Positions 8,640 through 16,825 are shown, counted from the stretch's first letter. The stretch: DNA of 41,833 nucleotides from Pseudomonadota bacterium (GCA_023456105.1 JAEYAO010000057.1:1-41833), one strand, 5' to 3'. The notes: generated by a model from the letters alone, not told the origin. A program made the numbers and translations.

Positions 8640-9205
8640 CACCGCTCCTTCAGGCGCGGCATCAGCTCGACCATGTTGCAGGGCCGATGACGGCTGTCGA
8701 GCTGCCAGCGGATAACCTTGTCCCAGCCGTCGCGCACCGCGCCGTTCGAGCCCGGCAGGCAGAAGACGAAAACCCCGTCCATCAGGCCCGCCGTCGCCCG
8801 TGACTGCAGCGTCGACAGTCCGACCGTCTGATAGCTGACGGTGTGGAAGATGACGGAGAAGCCGTCGATCCGCTTGTCGAATAGAGGCTCCAGCGCCTCG
8901 GGCGTCACGTCGCGCCCGGTCAGGCCGGTGCCGCCGGTGGTGATCACCGCGTCGATCTCGCCCGAGGTCGTCCAGGCGCGCACCTGGGCGCGGATGGCCT
9001 CCACCTCGTCGGCGACCAAGGCGCGCGCGGCGCAGGCGTGGCCCGCCTCGATCACCCGCTCGGCCAGGATCTGGCCGGAGGTGTCGCTCTCTTCGTCGCG
9101 CGTGTCCGACACCGTCAGCACCGCTATCCGCACCGGCTTGATGGGCGCATCGATCAGCCGGCCACCGGGGGCGGGCAGGGGCGTGTCGGCAGTCGCATCG
9201 GTCAT
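8639..9205 (-). CDS. moaB: MoaB/Mog-family molybdopterin adenylyltransferase
   Basis: A 188-residue protein of the MoCF_biosynth fold, which binds molybdopterin and adenylates it before Mo insertion by MoeA. Signatures are VLTVSDTRDEESDTSG near residue 30, TTGGTGLTGRDVTPEAL near 90-106 and FCLPGSNGAV near 148. An N-terminal tail of about 22 residues (poor in motifs, proline-rich) precedes the fold. Mog and MoaB are hard to separate by sequence; as there is no other candidate in the operon it probably does the adenylation step. The ATG overlaps the moaE stop as ATGA. Confidence 0.92.
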   Translation of the reverse strand: MTDATADTPLPAPGGRLIDAPIKPVRIAVLTVSDTRDEESDTSGQILAERVIEAGHACAARALVADEVEAIRAQVRAWTTSGEIDAVITTGGTGLTGRDVTPEALEPLFDKRIDGFSVIFHTVSYQTVGLSTLQSRATAGLMDGVFVFCLPGSNGAVRDGWDKVIRWQLDSRHRPCNMVELMPRLKER

Positions 9206-9666
9206 TCGGCGGTCTCCGTGTCGCCCCAGCGGGCGAGGTCCTGATAATCCTGCGGGCGGGCGTCGATCCAGCGCGCGCCGTCCGGCCCGTCCTCCTTTTT
9301 CCAGAAGGGGGCGCGGGTCTTGAACTGGTCCATCAGATAGTCGGCGGCCTCAAAGGCGGCGCGGCGGTGCTCGGCGGCGACGGCCACGAAGATGATCGGT
9401 TCGCCCACCTCCAGCGCGCCCCAGCGGTGCACGGCCAGCACGTCCTGGATGTCGAAGCGCGCCCGCGCCTCGGCCTCGATCCCGGCCATGACGGTCTCGG
9501 TGAAGCCGGGATAGGCGTCCAGCGTCAGGCGCGACACCGCCGCGCCGGCGGTCTGCATCCGCGTCAGGCCGGTGAAGCTGACCACGGCGCCGGCGTCGGC
9601 GCGGCCGGCGCAGAATGCGTTCAGCAGATCGCCGGCCGAGATGGGCCGATCGGCGAGGCGGATCAT
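9202..9666 (-). CDS. moaE: Molybdopterin synthase catalytic subunit MoaE
   Basis: A 154-residue large subunit of molybdopterin synthase, which with thiocarboxylated MoaD adds the dithiolene sulfurs to cyclic pyranopterin monophosphate. Family features are GAVVSFTGLTR near residue 32, LTLDAYPGFTE, the VAVHRWGALEVGEPIIFVAVAAEHR core, and LKTRAPFWKKE (here FKTRAPFWKKED), which supplies the catalytic lysines. I chose the ATG at 9666, four bases after the moaD stop. An upstream ATG at 9696 would add ten residues overlapping moaD and breaks the family N-terminus. Confidence 0.95.
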   Translation of the reverse strand: MIRLADRPISAGDLLNAFCAGRADAGAVVSFTGLTRMQTAGAAVSRLTLDAYPGFTETVMAGIEAEARARFDIQDVLAVHRWGALEVGEPIIFVAVAAEHRRAAFEAADYLMDQFKTRAPFWKKEDGPDGARWIDARPQDYQDLARWGDTETAE

Positions 9667-9670
9667 GCGC

Positions 9671-9925
9671 TCAGCCCCCGCTGACCGGCGGGCCAAACCC
9701 GACCTCGTCGTCAGGCGACAAAGGCGTGTCGTCGGCGTGGCGTCCGCGGGGCGCGACCGCCCCGTTCAGGATCACCAGGGTGCTGGCGTGCTCCAGCCGT
9801 TCGCCCAGAGGCGAATGCTCGGTCGACAGCGCCTCGCGCAGCGCCCCCAACGTCCCGGCGTCCAGCTCGCGCGTGCGCCAGCCGGCCATGTCCTGAAAGG
9901 CGCCGAACAGGGTCACCCTGGCCAT
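9671..9925 (-). CDS. moaD: Molybdopterin synthase sulfur carrier MoaD
   Basis: An 84-residue ubiquitin-like protein. The C-terminus is the essential Gly-Gly (ending VSGG), which is adenylated and then thiocarboxylated so that MoaE can transfer sulfur. The N-terminus VTLFGAFQDMAG and the ILNGAVAP segment match the beta-grasp fold of MoaD. The length is normal. It starts one base after the moaA stop and ends four bases before moaE. No moeB-type activating enzyme is encoded in the window. Confidence 0.93.
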   Translation of the reverse strand: MARVTLFGAFQDMAGWRTRELDAGTLGALREALSTEHSPLGERLEHASTLVILNGAVAPRGRHADDTPLSPDDEVGFGPPVSGG

Positions 9926-9926
9926 C

Positions 9927-10973
9927 TCAGCCCCCCGTCATCGACATGGGACGGGACACGGCGGGCTCGGCCCCGCGCCGAGAGATGTCGAAGTCGTGCC
10001 CACGAGGCTTTCTTCGGATCGCCTCGCGGATGGCGGCCTCCAGCACCGCGTCGTCGTCGCTGGACCTCAGCACCGAGCGCAGGTCCGTCTGTTCCTCCTG
10101 CCCCAGGCACAGGAACAGCGTCCCGGTGCAGGTCACCCGCACCCGGTTGCAGGCCTCGCAAAAGGTGTGGCTGAGCGGAGTGATGAAGCCGAGCACGCCG
10201 CCGGTCTCTTCGACACGGACATAGCGCGCCGGGCCGCCCGTGCGCCGCGCCATAGGCGTCAGCGTCCAGCGACGCTCCAGCTCGGATCGCACCTGCGCCA
10301 GCGACAGGAACTGGTCAGTGCGGTCGGCCTCGATCTCGCCCAGCGGCATGGTCTCGATCAGCGTCATCTCCATGTCGCGGGCGTGGGCCCAGGCGATCAT
10401 GTCGGCCAGCTGTCCGGCGTTGTCGTCCTTCAGCGCCACGGCGTTGATCTTCACCTGAAGACCCGCCGCCTTTGCCGCCTCCAGCCCCTGCAGCACGCCG
10501 CCGAGATCGCCGCCGCGCGTGATGCGGCGGTAGGCGTCGGGATCGAGGGTGTCGATCGACACATTGACCCGTCGCACCCCGTAGCGCGCCAGCGCGTCCG
10601 CATGGCGCGCCAGCTGCGTGCCGTTGGTGGTCAGGGTCAGTTCCTTCAGCCGCCCGCTACGCAGATGCCGGGACAGGCCGGCGACCAGGTCCATGAAGCC
10701 CTTGCGGACCAGCGGCTCACCGCCCGTCAGCCGCAGCCGCGTCGTGCCCAGGCCGATAAAGGTCGAGCAAAGCCGATCCAGCTCTTCGATGGTCAAGAGC
10801 TCGGCCCGCGGCAGAAAGGTCTGCTTCTCCAGCATGCAGTAGGTGCAGCGCAGGTCGCAGCGGTCCGTCACCGACACCCGCAGATAGTCGATCACGCGCC
10901 CGAACGGGTCAATCATAGGCGAAGCGCCCAAGCTTCGCGGGCGCGGCTTGTCAGAGGGGATCACCACCGTCAT
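9927..10973 (-). CDS. moaA: GTP 3',8-cyclase MoaA (radical SAM)
   Basis: A 348-residue radical-SAM enzyme for the first step of molybdopterin synthesis. The N-terminal cluster motif DRCDLRCTYCM gives Cx3Cx2C. The C-terminal cluster motif is FCEACNRVRVTCTGTLFLC. LTGGEPLVRK and LTTNGTQLARHA are classic SAM-binding segments. The protein ends in Gly-Gly, the conserved MoaA tail. An open frame extends upstream to 11087, but that would run through the modA promoter and signal sequence, so the ATG at 10973 was chosen; ATG 10916 (just before IDPFGR) is also possible. Only about 40 bp separate it from divergent modA, and no Moco riboswitch could fit there. Confidence 0.94.
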   Translation of the reverse strand: MTVVIPSDKPRPRSLGASPMIDPFGRVIDYLRVSVTDRCDLRCTYCMLEKQTFLPRAELLTIEELDRLCSTFIGLGTTRLRLTGGEPLVRKGFMDLVAGLSRHLRSGRLKELTLTTNGTQLARHADALARYGVRRVNVSIDTLDPDAYRRITRGGDLGGVLQGLEAAKAAGLQVKINAVALKDDNAGQLADMIAWAHARDMEMTLIETMPLGEIEADRTDQFLSLAQVRSELERRWTLTPMARRTGGPARYVRVEETGGVLGFITPLSHTFCEACNRVRVTCTGTLFLCLGQEEQTDLRSVLRSSDDDAVLEAAIREAIRRKPRGHDFDISRRGAEPAVSRPMSMTGG

Positions 10974-11013
10974 GCTGGATTGAACATAGCGATCCGTCCC
11001 CGGGAGCCCAGCC

Positions 11014-11784
11014 ATTTCTTTCGCATCCCAGAGACGCGCTCTGCTGGGCGTCTTCGCCGGCGTCCTGCTGTTCGCCTGCTCAGCCAAGCCGGAGGCGCCG
11101 ACCGAACCGCTGACCGTGTTCGCCGCCGCCTCTCTGACGGATGCGCTGGAAAGCGTGGCCGCATCCTATCAACGCGAGACCGGCCAGGCGGTTCGCCTGT
11201 CCTTTGCAGGAAGCGGCGCGGTAGCTCGGCAGGTGCAGTCGGGCGCGCCGGCCGACCTCGTGATCCTGGCCGACGAGCCTTGGATGGACAGGCTGCAAGA
11301 GGCCGGGCGTGTGCGGCCCGGAACGCGCCGGGACCTGCTGACCAACAGCCTGGTGGTGATCGCGGGCGCCGATGCGCCGCAAAGCGCCGATCCGCTGGCG
11401 TGGGTTTCGAACGGCGACCGCAAGCTGGTGATCGGCGATCCTGAAAGCGTGCCGGCCGGCGCCTACGCCCGTACCTGGTTGCAGGGGATCGGCCGCTGGG
11501 AGGCGCTTCAGCCGCACCTCGTCACCGCCGCCGATGTTCGCGCGGCGCGGACCTTCGTGGAGCGGGGCGAGGCGGCGCTGGGCGTGGTCTACCGCAGCGA
11601 CGCGGTGGGCGCGCAGGGCGTGCGCGTCGTGCTGACGCCGCCGCCGGAGCAGCAACCGCGCATCGTCTATCCGGCCGCCCTGCTGAAGGACGCTGCGCCC
11701 GGCGCCGACGACTTCCTGGCCTATCTCGAGGGGCCGGAAGCTCGAGCGGCGTTCGAGGCCGCAGGCTTCGGCCAGTCGCGGTGA
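11014..11784 (+). CDS. modA: Molybdate-binding lipoprotein ModA of an ABC transporter
   Basis: The mature part has all the marks of ModA: VFAAASLTDALE, FAGSGAVARQVQSGAPADLVI, a GDPESVPAGAYAR substrate loop, and GVVYRSDA. The reading frame extends upstream of the first ATG (11116, inside the mature domain) and encodes a clear lipoprotein signal: QRRALL, a hydrophobic core, and lipobox LFAC with the lipid cysteine at codon 19 of the call. There is no ATG, GTG or TTG in frame between the stop at 10987 and this core. ATT at 11014 has GGGAG eight bases upstream and is the best start; CTG at 11041 or 11044 are alternatives. Predicted length is 256 residues, normal for ModA. The QRRALL segment is also twin-arginine-like. 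Confidence 0.88.
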   Translation: MSFASQRRALLGVFAGVLLFACSAKPEAPTEPLTVFAAASLTDALESVAASYQRETGQAVRLSFAGSGAVARQVQSGAPADLVILADEPWMDRLQEAGRVRPGTRRDLLTNSLVVIAGADAPQSADPLAWVSNGDRKLVIGDPESVPAGAYARTWLQGIGRWEALQPHLVTAADVRAARTFVERGEAALGVVYRSDAVGAQGVRVVLTPPPEQQPRIVYPAALLKDAAPGADDFLAYLEGPEARAAFEAAGFGQSR

Positions 11785-12128
11785 CCGCCCAGCCGCTGCA
11801 GCTGTGGTTTCGCCTGGATGGGCCGCAGGGTGCGATAGGCCCGGGCAAGGTTCGGCTGCTGCGTGCGGTTCAGGAGGAGGGCTCCCTGTCGGCCGCCGCG
11901 CGCAAGGCGGGCCTGTCCTATCGCCGCGCCTGGCAGTTGGTGGACGAGGCGAGCCGGGCTGTCGGCCATCGCCTGGTGGAGACCAGCCAGGGCGGCCGGG
12001 GCGGCGGCGGCGCGCGTCTGACCTCGGCGGGCGAGGCGGTGGTTTGCGAGTTTCAGCATCTGGAGACGGTGCTGGCGGCCGCGGCCGAGCCGGCGCTCCG
12101 ACGTCTGGCGGACTTGGGCGGCGACTGA
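11781..12128 (+). CDS. modE: ModE-type winged-helix regulator, DNA-binding domain only
   Basis: A 115-residue protein similar to the N-terminal domain of ModE, the molybdate-dependent regulator. The helix-turn-helix is GSLSAAARKAGLSYRRAWQLVDE (about 34-56), with the GGRGGGGARLTSAGE wing typical of the LysR-like ModE N-domain. E. coli ModE has two further molybdate-binding (Mop/TOBE) domains; these are absent. Start is GTG overlapping the modA stop as GTGA. It lies inside the mod operon, so it probably regulates this transporter or Mo enzymes, but how it would sense molybdate is not visible from the sequence. Confidence 0.88.
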   Translation: MTAQPLQLWFRLDGPQGAIGPGKVRLLRAVQEEGSLSAAARKAGLSYRRAWQLVDEASRAVGHRLVETSQGGRGGGGARLTSAGEAVVCEFQHLETVLAAAAEPALRRLADLGGD

Positions 12129-12129
12129 G

Positions 12130-12828
12130 GTGTTCGCGCCGTTGACACCGTTCGAGGGCCAGGCCCTACTGCTCTCGCTGCAGGTGGGGGCCGCTTCGTT
12201 GCTGGTCACCGCGCCGCTAGGGATCGCGCTGGCCTGGCTGCTGGCGCGCGGGCGTTTCCCCGGCAAGTGGTTGTTGGAGGCCTTGGTGAACCTGCCGCTG
12301 GTGCTGCCGCCGGTGGTGACGGGCCTGTTGCTGCTGCTGGTGTTCGGGGCTCAGGGGCCGGCGGGCGCCTGGATGCGCGAGACCTTCGGCGTGACCCTGG
12401 CCTTCAGTTGGCTCGGTGCGGCCTTGGCCGCCGCCGTCATGGCGATTCCGCTGGTGGTGCGCCCGATCCGGCTGTCGTTCGAAGCCGTGGACCGAGGCCT
12501 GGAGCAGGCGGCGGCGACGCTCGGCGCGCCCCCCTGGCGGGTGTTCGCCCACATCACCCTGCCGCTGGCCGCGCCGGGGATCGTGGCGGGGGCCTTTCTG
12601 GGCTTTGCGCGCGCCTTTGGGGAGTTCGGGGCCACCGTCACCTTCGCCGGATCGATTCCGGGCGAGACCCAGACCCTGCCCGTCGCCATCTACGCCTCGC
12701 TGCAAAGGGCGGAGGGCGAAACCTCGGCGGTGCGGCTGGCCGTGATCTCGGTGGCGGTGGCGGTTGGGGCCATCCTCGCGGCCGAGGCCTGCAACCGGCG
12801 TCTGCACAAGGCGCGTCAGACGTCATGA
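12130..12828 (+). CDS. modB: Molybdate ABC transporter permease ModB
   Basis: A 232-residue integral membrane protein with five to six predicted helices. The permease EAA loop reads DRGLEQAAATLGAPPWRVFAHITLPLA, followed by the GIVAGAFLGFARAFGEFGATVTFAG segment that is characteristic of ModB. Length fits the family (about 225-235). The start is GTG at 12130, two bases after the modE stop. It moves molybdate captured by ModA, powered by ModC, with which it overlaps as ATGA. Confidence 0.95.
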   Translation: MFAPLTPFEGQALLLSLQVGAASLLVTAPLGIALAWLLARGRFPGKWLLEALVNLPLVLPPVVTGLLLLLVFGAQGPAGAWMRETFGVTLAFSWLGAALAAAVMAIPLVVRPIRLSFEAVDRGLEQAAATLGAPPWRVFAHITLPLAAPGIVAGAFLGFARAFGEFGATVTFAGSIPGETQTLPVAIYASLQRAEGETSAVRLAVISVAVAVGAILAAEACNRRLHKARQTS

Positions 12829-13460
12829 GCATTGAATGCCATGTGGTGGTTGAGCGCGACGGCTTCACCGTCGATGCGGCGTTTCGGACCGAGCGAAAGG
12901 TGCTGGCGCTTGTCGGCCCGTCGGGTGCGGGCAAGACCACGCTGCTGCACGCGCTCGCCGGGCTGCTGGCGCCGAGTCGACTGCGCCTGGTGCTGGACGA
13001 TGCGCCGGTGGTCGATACCCGCGTCGGATTGGACCCGCCGTCGCATCGGAGAAGAATCGGCTACGTCTTCCAGGATGGGCGCCTGTTTCCCCATATGTCG
13101 GTGGGAGACAACATCGCCTTCGGACGCCGCTTCGCCCGCGATCCTCTCGCCATGGGACCCATACTGGAGTTGCTGGACTTGCAGGGGTTCGAACGCCGCT
13201 GGCCTTCGTCGCTGTCGGGCGGGGAGATGCGCCGGGTCGCCATCGCGCGCGCCCTGTGCTCGGACCCCCGGCTGCTGCTGCTGGACGAGCCGTTCACCGG
13301 ACTGGACGCCGGGCGCCGCGCCGCGCTGATCCCCTATCTGCTGAGGTTGAGGGACCAAGGCCGCACGCCGATGATCCTGGTCTCCCACGACCCGCGCGAC
13401 ATCGACGCCATCGCCGAAGAGACGGTGCGGATGGAGGCCGGCCGGATCGTCGGCGGCTGA
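12825..13460 (+). CDS. modC: Molybdate ABC transporter ATPase ModC, short form
   Basis: A 211-residue ABC ATPase. Walker A is GPSGAGKTT (near residue 32), the Q loop is GYVFQDGRLFPHM, the signature is SLSGGEMRRVAIARAL, Walker B is LLLLDEPF and the H loop is VSHD. Classic ModC proteins are about 350 residues with a C-terminal TOBE (Mop) molybdate-binding domain; this one stops directly after the ATPase core. ATG at 12825 overlaps the modB stop. Its position in the mod operon supports the molybdate assignment over other ABC types. Confidence 0.92.
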   Translation: MSIECHVVVERDGFTVDAAFRTERKVLALVGPSGAGKTTLLHALAGLLAPSRLRLVLDDAPVVDTRVGLDPPSHRRRIGYVFQDGRLFPHMSVGDNIAFGRRFARDPLAMGPILELLDLQGFERRWPSSLSGGEMRRVAIARALCSDPRLLLLDEPFTGLDAGRRAALIPYLLRLRDQGRTPMILVSHDPRDIDAIAEETVRMEAGRIVGG

Positions 13461-13472
13461 CCGGCCCGCGCC

Positions 13473-14393
13473 TCAGCCGCGGCCGCGTCGGGAGCGGGTC
13501 GGCAGGACGAGGTGTTCGATGAAGTTGCGGATTTCGACGGAGCGCCGCTCGGGCTCGGTCACCTGAGGGTCGAGGCCCAGCCGCCAGGCCAGGTCGCGGC
13601 GCTGGGGCGCATCGTGCAGCGCCTCGACCAGTTGCGCCTGTTCCTCGACAGCGTCCACGGAGGTAGCCAGGTCTTGCTCCACCAGGTCCTCCGCCTCTCG
13701 CCGCAGGGCGGCGGCCGCCTCGAACAGCGAAATCTCCGGGTGGTACTGGACGCCCCAGAAGACGCCGTTTCCGCACCGGATCTCGGCCGCCTGCACTTCC
13801 GTTGTCGCGTTGGACGCGAGGCGCAGCGCGCCTTGGGGCAGGGCGGCGACCTCGTCGCTGTGGATCGCCGGCGCGTCATAGGCCGGCGGCCGGCCGCGCA
13901 GCAGCGGGTGGGATCGCCCGTCCTCGGTCGGAAAGATGCGGCGTGCGAAGCCGGCCTCGCGGCGCGGGGCCATCGCACGGACCGATCCGCCGGCCGCCAC
14001 CGTGGCGACCTGCAGTCCCGCGCACGATCCGAAGGCGGGGACGCCGGCGTCGAACACCGTGCACATGAACTCCACGACCCGGCGAGTCTCCGGCGTTTCC
14101 TTGTACAGGTGCAGGGGCGATCCCGTCAGGAATACGCCGTCGAAGTCGGCAAGGCTGGCGGCGTTGGGGATCTCGCCGGGCGTGTCGATCGGCTTGATCC
14201 GCGTGATCTCGGCGCCCGGTGCGATGTGCGCCAGGACCGCTTCATACGTCTCGCCTGAGCTTCGACCGACGCTGTCGCGGCGCTGGTCGCGCGCTTCGGC
14301 GGGCTCGCATTCGGCCACAAGGAGGTTCAACCGGTTGTTCGGCACGGGGACATGTCTCTGCGGAGGGGAACCCTGAACGAGCGGGAGTGACAT
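13473..14393 (-). CDS. Class I glutamine amidotransferase-like protein
   Basis: A 306-residue protein with a GMP-synthase-like class I glutamine amidotransferase domain (about 22-225). The nucleophile elbow is FGSCAGLQ (Cys124) and the catalytic His/Glu pair is QYHPEIS (His218, Glu220). VFLTGSPLHLY is the usual oxyanion-strand region. About 80 residues of charged, helical C-terminus follow, ending in arginines. No synthetase domain is attached and no obvious acceptor enzyme is nearby, so the substrate is unknown. A GGAG site lies five bases upstream of the ATG. It converges with modC, 12 bp apart. Confidence 0.85.
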   Translation of the reverse strand: MSLPLVQGSPPQRHVPVPNNRLNLLVAECEPAEARDQRRDSVGRSSGETYEAVLAHIAPGAEITRIKPIDTPGEIPNAASLADFDGVFLTGSPLHLYKETPETRRVVEFMCTVFDAGVPAFGSCAGLQVATVAAGGSVRAMAPRREAGFARRIFPTEDGRSHPLLRGRPPAYDAPAIHSDEVAALPQGALRLASNATTEVQAAEIRCGNGVFWGVQYHPEISLFEAAAALRREAEDLVEQDLATSVDAVEEQAQLVEALHDAPQRRDLAWRLGLDPQVTEPERRSVEIRNFIEHLVLPTRSRRGRG

Positions 14394-14496
14394 CGGCTCC
14401 GGCGGGCGGCGGAAATGTCAAGGCGCTGAAACTTTGCGCGAGCGTGCCGAACGGCTTCGCGTTGAGACGGCGACGGCGGCGGCCTATAGTGGTCGA

Positions 14497-15348
14497 ATGA
14501 TCCATCTTCGATCCGGCGGTTGGCGCGCAGGCGTGCGGCCCGAGCTTGGCGGCGCCCTGACCCATCTGACCTGGGACGACCGCCCGATCCTGCGTCCGAC
14601 GCCCCAAGACGCGGACGACCCGCTGCTGACGGCGTGCTTTCCGCTGGTTCCGTTTGCCAACCGCATCGCCGGAGGTGAGTTCGAGTTCGAGGGGCGCCGC
14701 GTCTCCCTTCCCGTACTGGACGCCTTTGCGCCCAACGCCCTGCACGGTCAGGGGTGGCTCAGCGTCTGGTCGCTTCAGGATCAGGCGGAGGACGCGGCGA
14801 CGCTGGCGCTCGATCACGAGCCGGACGCCTGGCCGTGGCGCTATCGCGCGGTGCAGACCATCGCCTTGTCCGAACGCGGCCTGCGGATCGACCTGTCGGT
14901 CTGCAATCTGGACGACGCGCCCATGCCCGCCGGACTGGGGCTTCATCCCTGTTTCCCAAAGGACGAACAGACGCGGCTGCGGCTGGACACAGACGCGGTG
15001 TGGCTGCTGGACGACCGCGACATCCCCGCGCGAGTGGGGCCGCCTTCGGCCGTGTTCGACTGGTCGGCCAATCCGAGAGTGGCGGACGCCCCGGCTGTGG
15101 ATCACTGCTACGGCGGCTGGAACGGCGAGGCGGAGCTGTCGAGCGGTGAGGGAGCGGTCCGGCTGGACGCCTCGCCCAACGCGCGCTGGGCTCAGGTCTA
15201 TGCGCCCGAGGGCCTGGCGTTCTGCTGCATCGAACCGGTGACGCACCGGCCGGACGCGGTTCACGCCCGCCGCAGCAGCGACAGCGGACTGGTCGTGCTG
15301 GAACCGGGCCGCACTCTGTCGATCTGGATGGAGATCGGCGCGGACTAG
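14497..15348 (+). CDS. Aldose 1-epimerase family protein
   Basis: A 283-residue protein of the galactose mutarotase-like fold. Family segments: PLVPFANRIAGGEFEFEG near residue 50, NALHGQGWLSVW (first catalytic histidine), GLGLHPCFP (second histidine), VDHCYGGW, and the C-terminal IEPVTHRPDAVH, which includes the conserved glutamate. Predicted cytoplasmic, no signal peptide. The frame is open further upstream (14434), but the region before MIHLRSGGW is not family-like. It probably interconverts anomers of a sugar or sugar phosphate; the substrate cannot be told. It ends before a shared terminator with the MFS gene. Confidence 0.87.
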   Translation: MIHLRSGGWRAGVRPELGGALTHLTWDDRPILRPTPQDADDPLLTACFPLVPFANRIAGGEFEFEGRRVSLPVLDAFAPNALHGQGWLSVWSLQDQAEDAATLALDHEPDAWPWRYRAVQTIALSERGLRIDLSVCNLDDAPMPAGLGLHPCFPKDEQTRLRLDTDAVWLLDDRDIPARVGPPSAVFDWSANPRVADAPAVDHCYGGWNGEAELSSGEGAVRLDASPNARWAQVYAPEGLAFCCIEPVTHRPDAVHARRSSDSGLVVLEPGRTLSIWMEIGAD

Positions 15349-15380
15349 GCGGGCCGGGCTATAGGTTCAGGCGCAAGAAA

Positions 15381-15409
15381 AAGGCCGCCGCGAGGTTCGC
15401 GGCGGCCTT
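15381..15409. terminator. Bidirectional hairpin terminator
   Basis: A perfect 13-bp stem (AAGGCCGCCGCGA with TCGCGGCGGCCTT) and a 3-base loop. GCTTTTT follows on the plus strand, and an A-rich stretch precedes it, giving a T run for minus-strand transcripts. It serves both the aldose epimerase and the convergent MFS gene. Confidence 0.92.
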
Positions 15410-15433
15410 AGCTTTTTCAAGGCAGGATCGCGG

Positions 15434-16798
15434 CTATTCCGGCTGAGCTTGGGCGGCGCGCGCCGCCTCCCGACGGGTCCGACCCATCTCCTTGTTGATC
15501 CACAGCGCGATCAGCGTGCCGGCCGCGCCGGACAGCAGATAGGCGCCCGCGGACAACAGGCCGAACTGCGACGTCAAAGCCAACGCCACCAGCGGTGCGA
15601 AGCCTGCGCCGAACAGCCAGGCCAGGTCCGAGGTCAGGGCCGAGCCGGTATAGCGGTAGGTCGAGGTGAAATTGGAGGCGACGGCGCCGGACGACTGGCC
15701 GAACGAAAGCCCCAGAAGCGCAAAGCCGACCATCATGAAGATCACGCCGCCGACCTCGCCCTGCGACAGCAGGGTGGGGGCGAAGCCGCTGAAGGCGGCG
15801 ATCGCGCCGGCGGTGATGGCCAGGAGGTTGCGGCGACCGTAGCGGTCCGCCAGCACGCCCGACAGCATCACCGCAAACAGGCAGACCACGGCGCCGATCA
15901 GCTCGATCACCAGAAAGCGGGCGGGCGGCTCGTCGGTGTAGAGCAGGACATAGGACAGCGGGAACACCGTCACCATGTGGAACAGCGCAAAGCTGGCCAG
16001 CGGCGCGAAGGCGCCGATGACGATGTTGCGCCCTTCCGCCCGCACCGTGCGCAGCACGGGCGTCGGCTGCAGTTCGCGGCTTTCAAACGACTCGATAAAG
16101 GCCGGCGTGGCCGAGATTCGCAGCCGGGCGAACAGCGCCACCACATTGATGGCGAAGGCCACAAAGAACGGATAGCGCCAGCCCCAACTGAGGAAGTCGG
16201 CCTGCGACAGCAGCGACACGAAATAGGCGAACAGGGCGGAGGCGACGATCAGACCGATGGGCGCGCCGATCTGGCCGATCATGGCCCACCAGCCCTTGCG
16301 GTCTTCGGGCGCGTTCAGCGCCAGAAGCGAAGCCAGCCCCTCCCAGGTGCCGCCCAGGGCGATGCCCTGGCCGATGCGGAAGATCGCCAGCAGGATGATC
16401 GACCAGCCGCCGAGCGTCGCATAGCTGGGCAGGAAGGCCACCGCCACGGTGGAGATTCCCAGCAGCAGCAGGGCGATCGTCAGCTTGGCCCCGCGCCCAA
16501 ACGCCTCGTCGATCCAGATGAAGATCACCGTGCCGATCGGGCGCGCCACAAAGGCCAGCGCGAAGATGGCGAACGAGTACAGCGTGCCCATAAGCGGGCC
16601 CGCGAACGGAAAGATCAGCGCCGGAAACACCAGCACCGAGGCGATGGCGTAGACAAAGAAGTCGAAGAACTCCGACGCCCGGCCGATGATCACGCCGATG
16701 GCGATCTCGCCGGCGTCCACCTTGCCGTGGCGGGCGTTGATCTGCTTGGCGTCGCGATCGAGCGACGTCGAGGACGCCGATCCCGTTGTGGCGCTCAT
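15434..16798 (-). CDS. MFS transporter, metabolite:H+ symporter type
   Basis: A 454-residue membrane protein with 12 predicted helices. The N-terminal segment GEIAIGVIIGRASEFFDFFVYAI resembles the first helix of the MHS (ProP/KgtP/ShiA-like) family, and the loop motif RPIGTVIFIWIDEAFGRG is a variant of the MFS G-x3-D-R-x-G-R signature between helices 2 and 3; a second copy reads GVLADRYGRR between helices 8 and 9. The region GQGIALGGTWEGLASLLALNAPEDRKG matches helix 5 of this group. The substrate is unknown, probably an organic acid or osmolyte. The gene is monocistronic and divergent from cyoA. Confidence 0.9.
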   Translation of the reverse strand: MSATTGSASSTSLDRDAKQINARHGKVDAGEIAIGVIIGRASEFFDFFVYAIASVLVFPALIFPFAGPLMGTLYSFAIFALAFVARPIGTVIFIWIDEAFGRGAKLTIALLLLGISTVAVAFLPSYATLGGWSIILLAIFRIGQGIALGGTWEGLASLLALNAPEDRKGWWAMIGQIGAPIGLIVASALFAYFVSLLSQADFLSWGWRYPFFVAFAINVVALFARLRISATPAFIESFESRELQPTPVLRTVRAEGRNIVIGAFAPLASFALFHMVTVFPLSYVLLYTDEPPARFLVIELIGAVVCLFAVMLSGVLADRYGRRNLLAITAGAIAAFSGFAPTLLSQGEVGGVIFMMVGFALLGLSFGQSSGAVASNFTSTYRYTGSALTSDLAWLFGAGFAPLVALALTSQFGLLSAGAYLLSGAAGTLIALWINKEMGRTRREAARAAQAQPE

Positions 16799-16825
16799 GG
16801 GATGACCGCTCCGTTTTCGTCATGA

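Noticed and set aside
10974..11013. A molybdenum cofactor riboswitch before moaA or modA
   Set aside because: Only about 40 bp separate the divergent genes, far too short for the known Moco aptamer, and no such fold was seen.
10974..11087. A longer MoaA N-terminus starting at 11087
   Set aside because: It would cover the divergent modA signal sequence, and the added residues do not resemble the MoaA family.
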